DNA from: Fodinibius roseus
GTDB taxonomy: Bacteria; Bacteroidota; Rhodothermia; Balneolales; Balneolaceae
Assembly (NCBI RefSeq): GCF_900129315.1
Contig: NZ_FQUS01000010.1
Coordinates: forward strand, 111,568-175,567
Length of the DNA: 64,000 bases
Direction: 5' to 3'
Shown here: in pieces, positions 63,597 to 64,000 of the stretch
Layout: every line of letters starts with the position of its first letter
Position numbering within the stretch: the first letter of the stretch is position 1
Notes under the pieces: model-generated
Told to the model about the DNA's origin: nothing
The model's input: the letters and a program-made list of their open reading frames with translations, nothing else
The model's database searches: none
Translations under genes and position numbers: made by a program

Positions 63597-63891
63597 TGAG
63601 CAGTTCCTGTTCACTTAAATTGATACGCTCGGTAGCTTCATACAGGTCCGGGATGTTTTGTTTCAATCCATCGTGTACGTTTTTCCGGATATGAAGTAGT
63701 TTTAACCGGCCTTTTCGCCCGGCACTTATACGCTGACGTTCAATCCAGTTGGTGAGTTCCTCAGCGTGCTCGGATATCCAGGCCCGGCTCTTTCGTCCGC
63801 TGTTGGGAGTCAGCAGAACCCCGAGTGTAACCCCGCCGATAAATGAACCGGTGGCCAGAAGAAGAGAGTTGAGGATAGATTTCTTGGTCAT
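63586..63891 (-). CDS. YtxH-like small membrane protein
   Basis: A 101-residue protein with an N-terminal membrane segment (about 8-28: LLLATGSFIGGVTLGVLL), then TPNSGRKSRAWI, the short Gly-Arg-Lys turn typical of YtxH/general stress proteins, and a charged helix to the end. Function is unknown; members are linked to stress in some bacteria. A strong Shine-Dalgarno precedes it. The gene overlaps the DUF2851 start by 11 bp, implying coupling. Confidence 0.75.
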   Translation of the reverse strand: MTKKSILNSLLLATGSFIGGVTLGVLLTPNSGRKSRAWISEHAEELTNWIERQRISAGRKGRLKLLHIRKNVHDGLKQNIPDLYEATERINLSEQELLNEQ

Positions 63892-63898
63892 AATAAAT

Positions 63899-63905
63899 CT
63901 CCTTT
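63899..63905 (-). promoter_or_regulatory. Ribosome binding site of the YtxH-like gene
   Basis: AAAGGAG on the minus strand, seven bases before the ATG at 63891. Confidence 0.65.
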
Positions 63906-64000
63906 TAGAAGGCTTTGCAAAACCCCCTGATTCAGTGCGTTTTTAATGGGATTCTGTTATTTTTCGGTTCATTCTAAATTTTAGTTCATAAAAACATTCA

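Overview
The window reads as chromosomal core DNA from a Gram-negative member of the Bacteroidota/Balneolota group. A Balneolota-like halophile is my best guess, but that is inference from gene content and not a database match. Pointers are a DUF4835 (PorD-like) protein, a DUF2851 protein, two Wzi-type capsule assembly proteins, a PorV-like barrel, a TamB relative, a FadL porin, a potassium-dependent type membrane pyrophosphatase, many acidic proteins, few strong Shine-Dalgarno sites and several likely TTG starts. Almost all the DNA codes for recognisable single-copy genes. One intact insertion sequence is present. I saw no phage, CRISPR array, toxin-antitoxin pair or defence island.

Layout. 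1-2.7 kb: the end-truncated gene of a sodium:alanine-type symporter, an HU protein and an uncharacterised protein. 2.7-16.7 kb: an RqcH-like ribosome rescue factor, then a tightly packed run aroK-aroB-TamB-like-RNase R-(metallopeptidase + beta-propeller + outer-membrane barrel). 17-23.8 kb: a small surface polysaccharide group (sugar-1-phosphate transferase, methyltransferase, GT4 glycosyltransferase, two tandem Wzi paralogues). 24.3-30.1 kb: sulfate uptake and activation (SLC13 permease, cysQ, cysC, cysD, cysN), giving PAPS with no PAPS reductase in view. 30.1-39.8 kb is the least ordinary stretch. It holds a ~130 bp hairpin-forming element, a Lys/Arg-rich mini-ORF with a decayed second copy 9 kb away, a DUF4835 gene, a translationally coupled pair of outer-membrane proteins, an IS256-family element with intact 8 bp target duplications, a secreted trypsin-like protease broken at a run of eight C, a META-like lipoprotein, and about 1 kb of non-coding DNA rich in dyads.

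39.8-52.9 kb: a large TPR protein coupled to aroA, hsp20 and dnaK, the NAD operon nadB-nadC-nadA, tsaD, and a convergent pyrF-rnhA pair. 52.9-57.5 kb: a FadL porin with an SGNH lipoprotein (fatty acid or lipid uptake), a methyltransferase across a perfect 19 bp palindrome, a CCGATAA tandem repeat and an unknown protein. 57.5-64 kb, all on the minus strand: membrane pyrophosphatase, pth, rplY, prs, tRNA-Gln(UUG), DUF2851 and a YtxH-like protein.

The strongest leads are the protease whose catalytic His/Asp and Ser are separated by a homopolymer frameshift, the peptidase-propeller-barrel protein beside TamB, the repeated mini-ORF and long hairpin elements in the intergenic DNA, and a set of perfect short palindromes next to promoters. 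No wholly new multi-gene system is evident.
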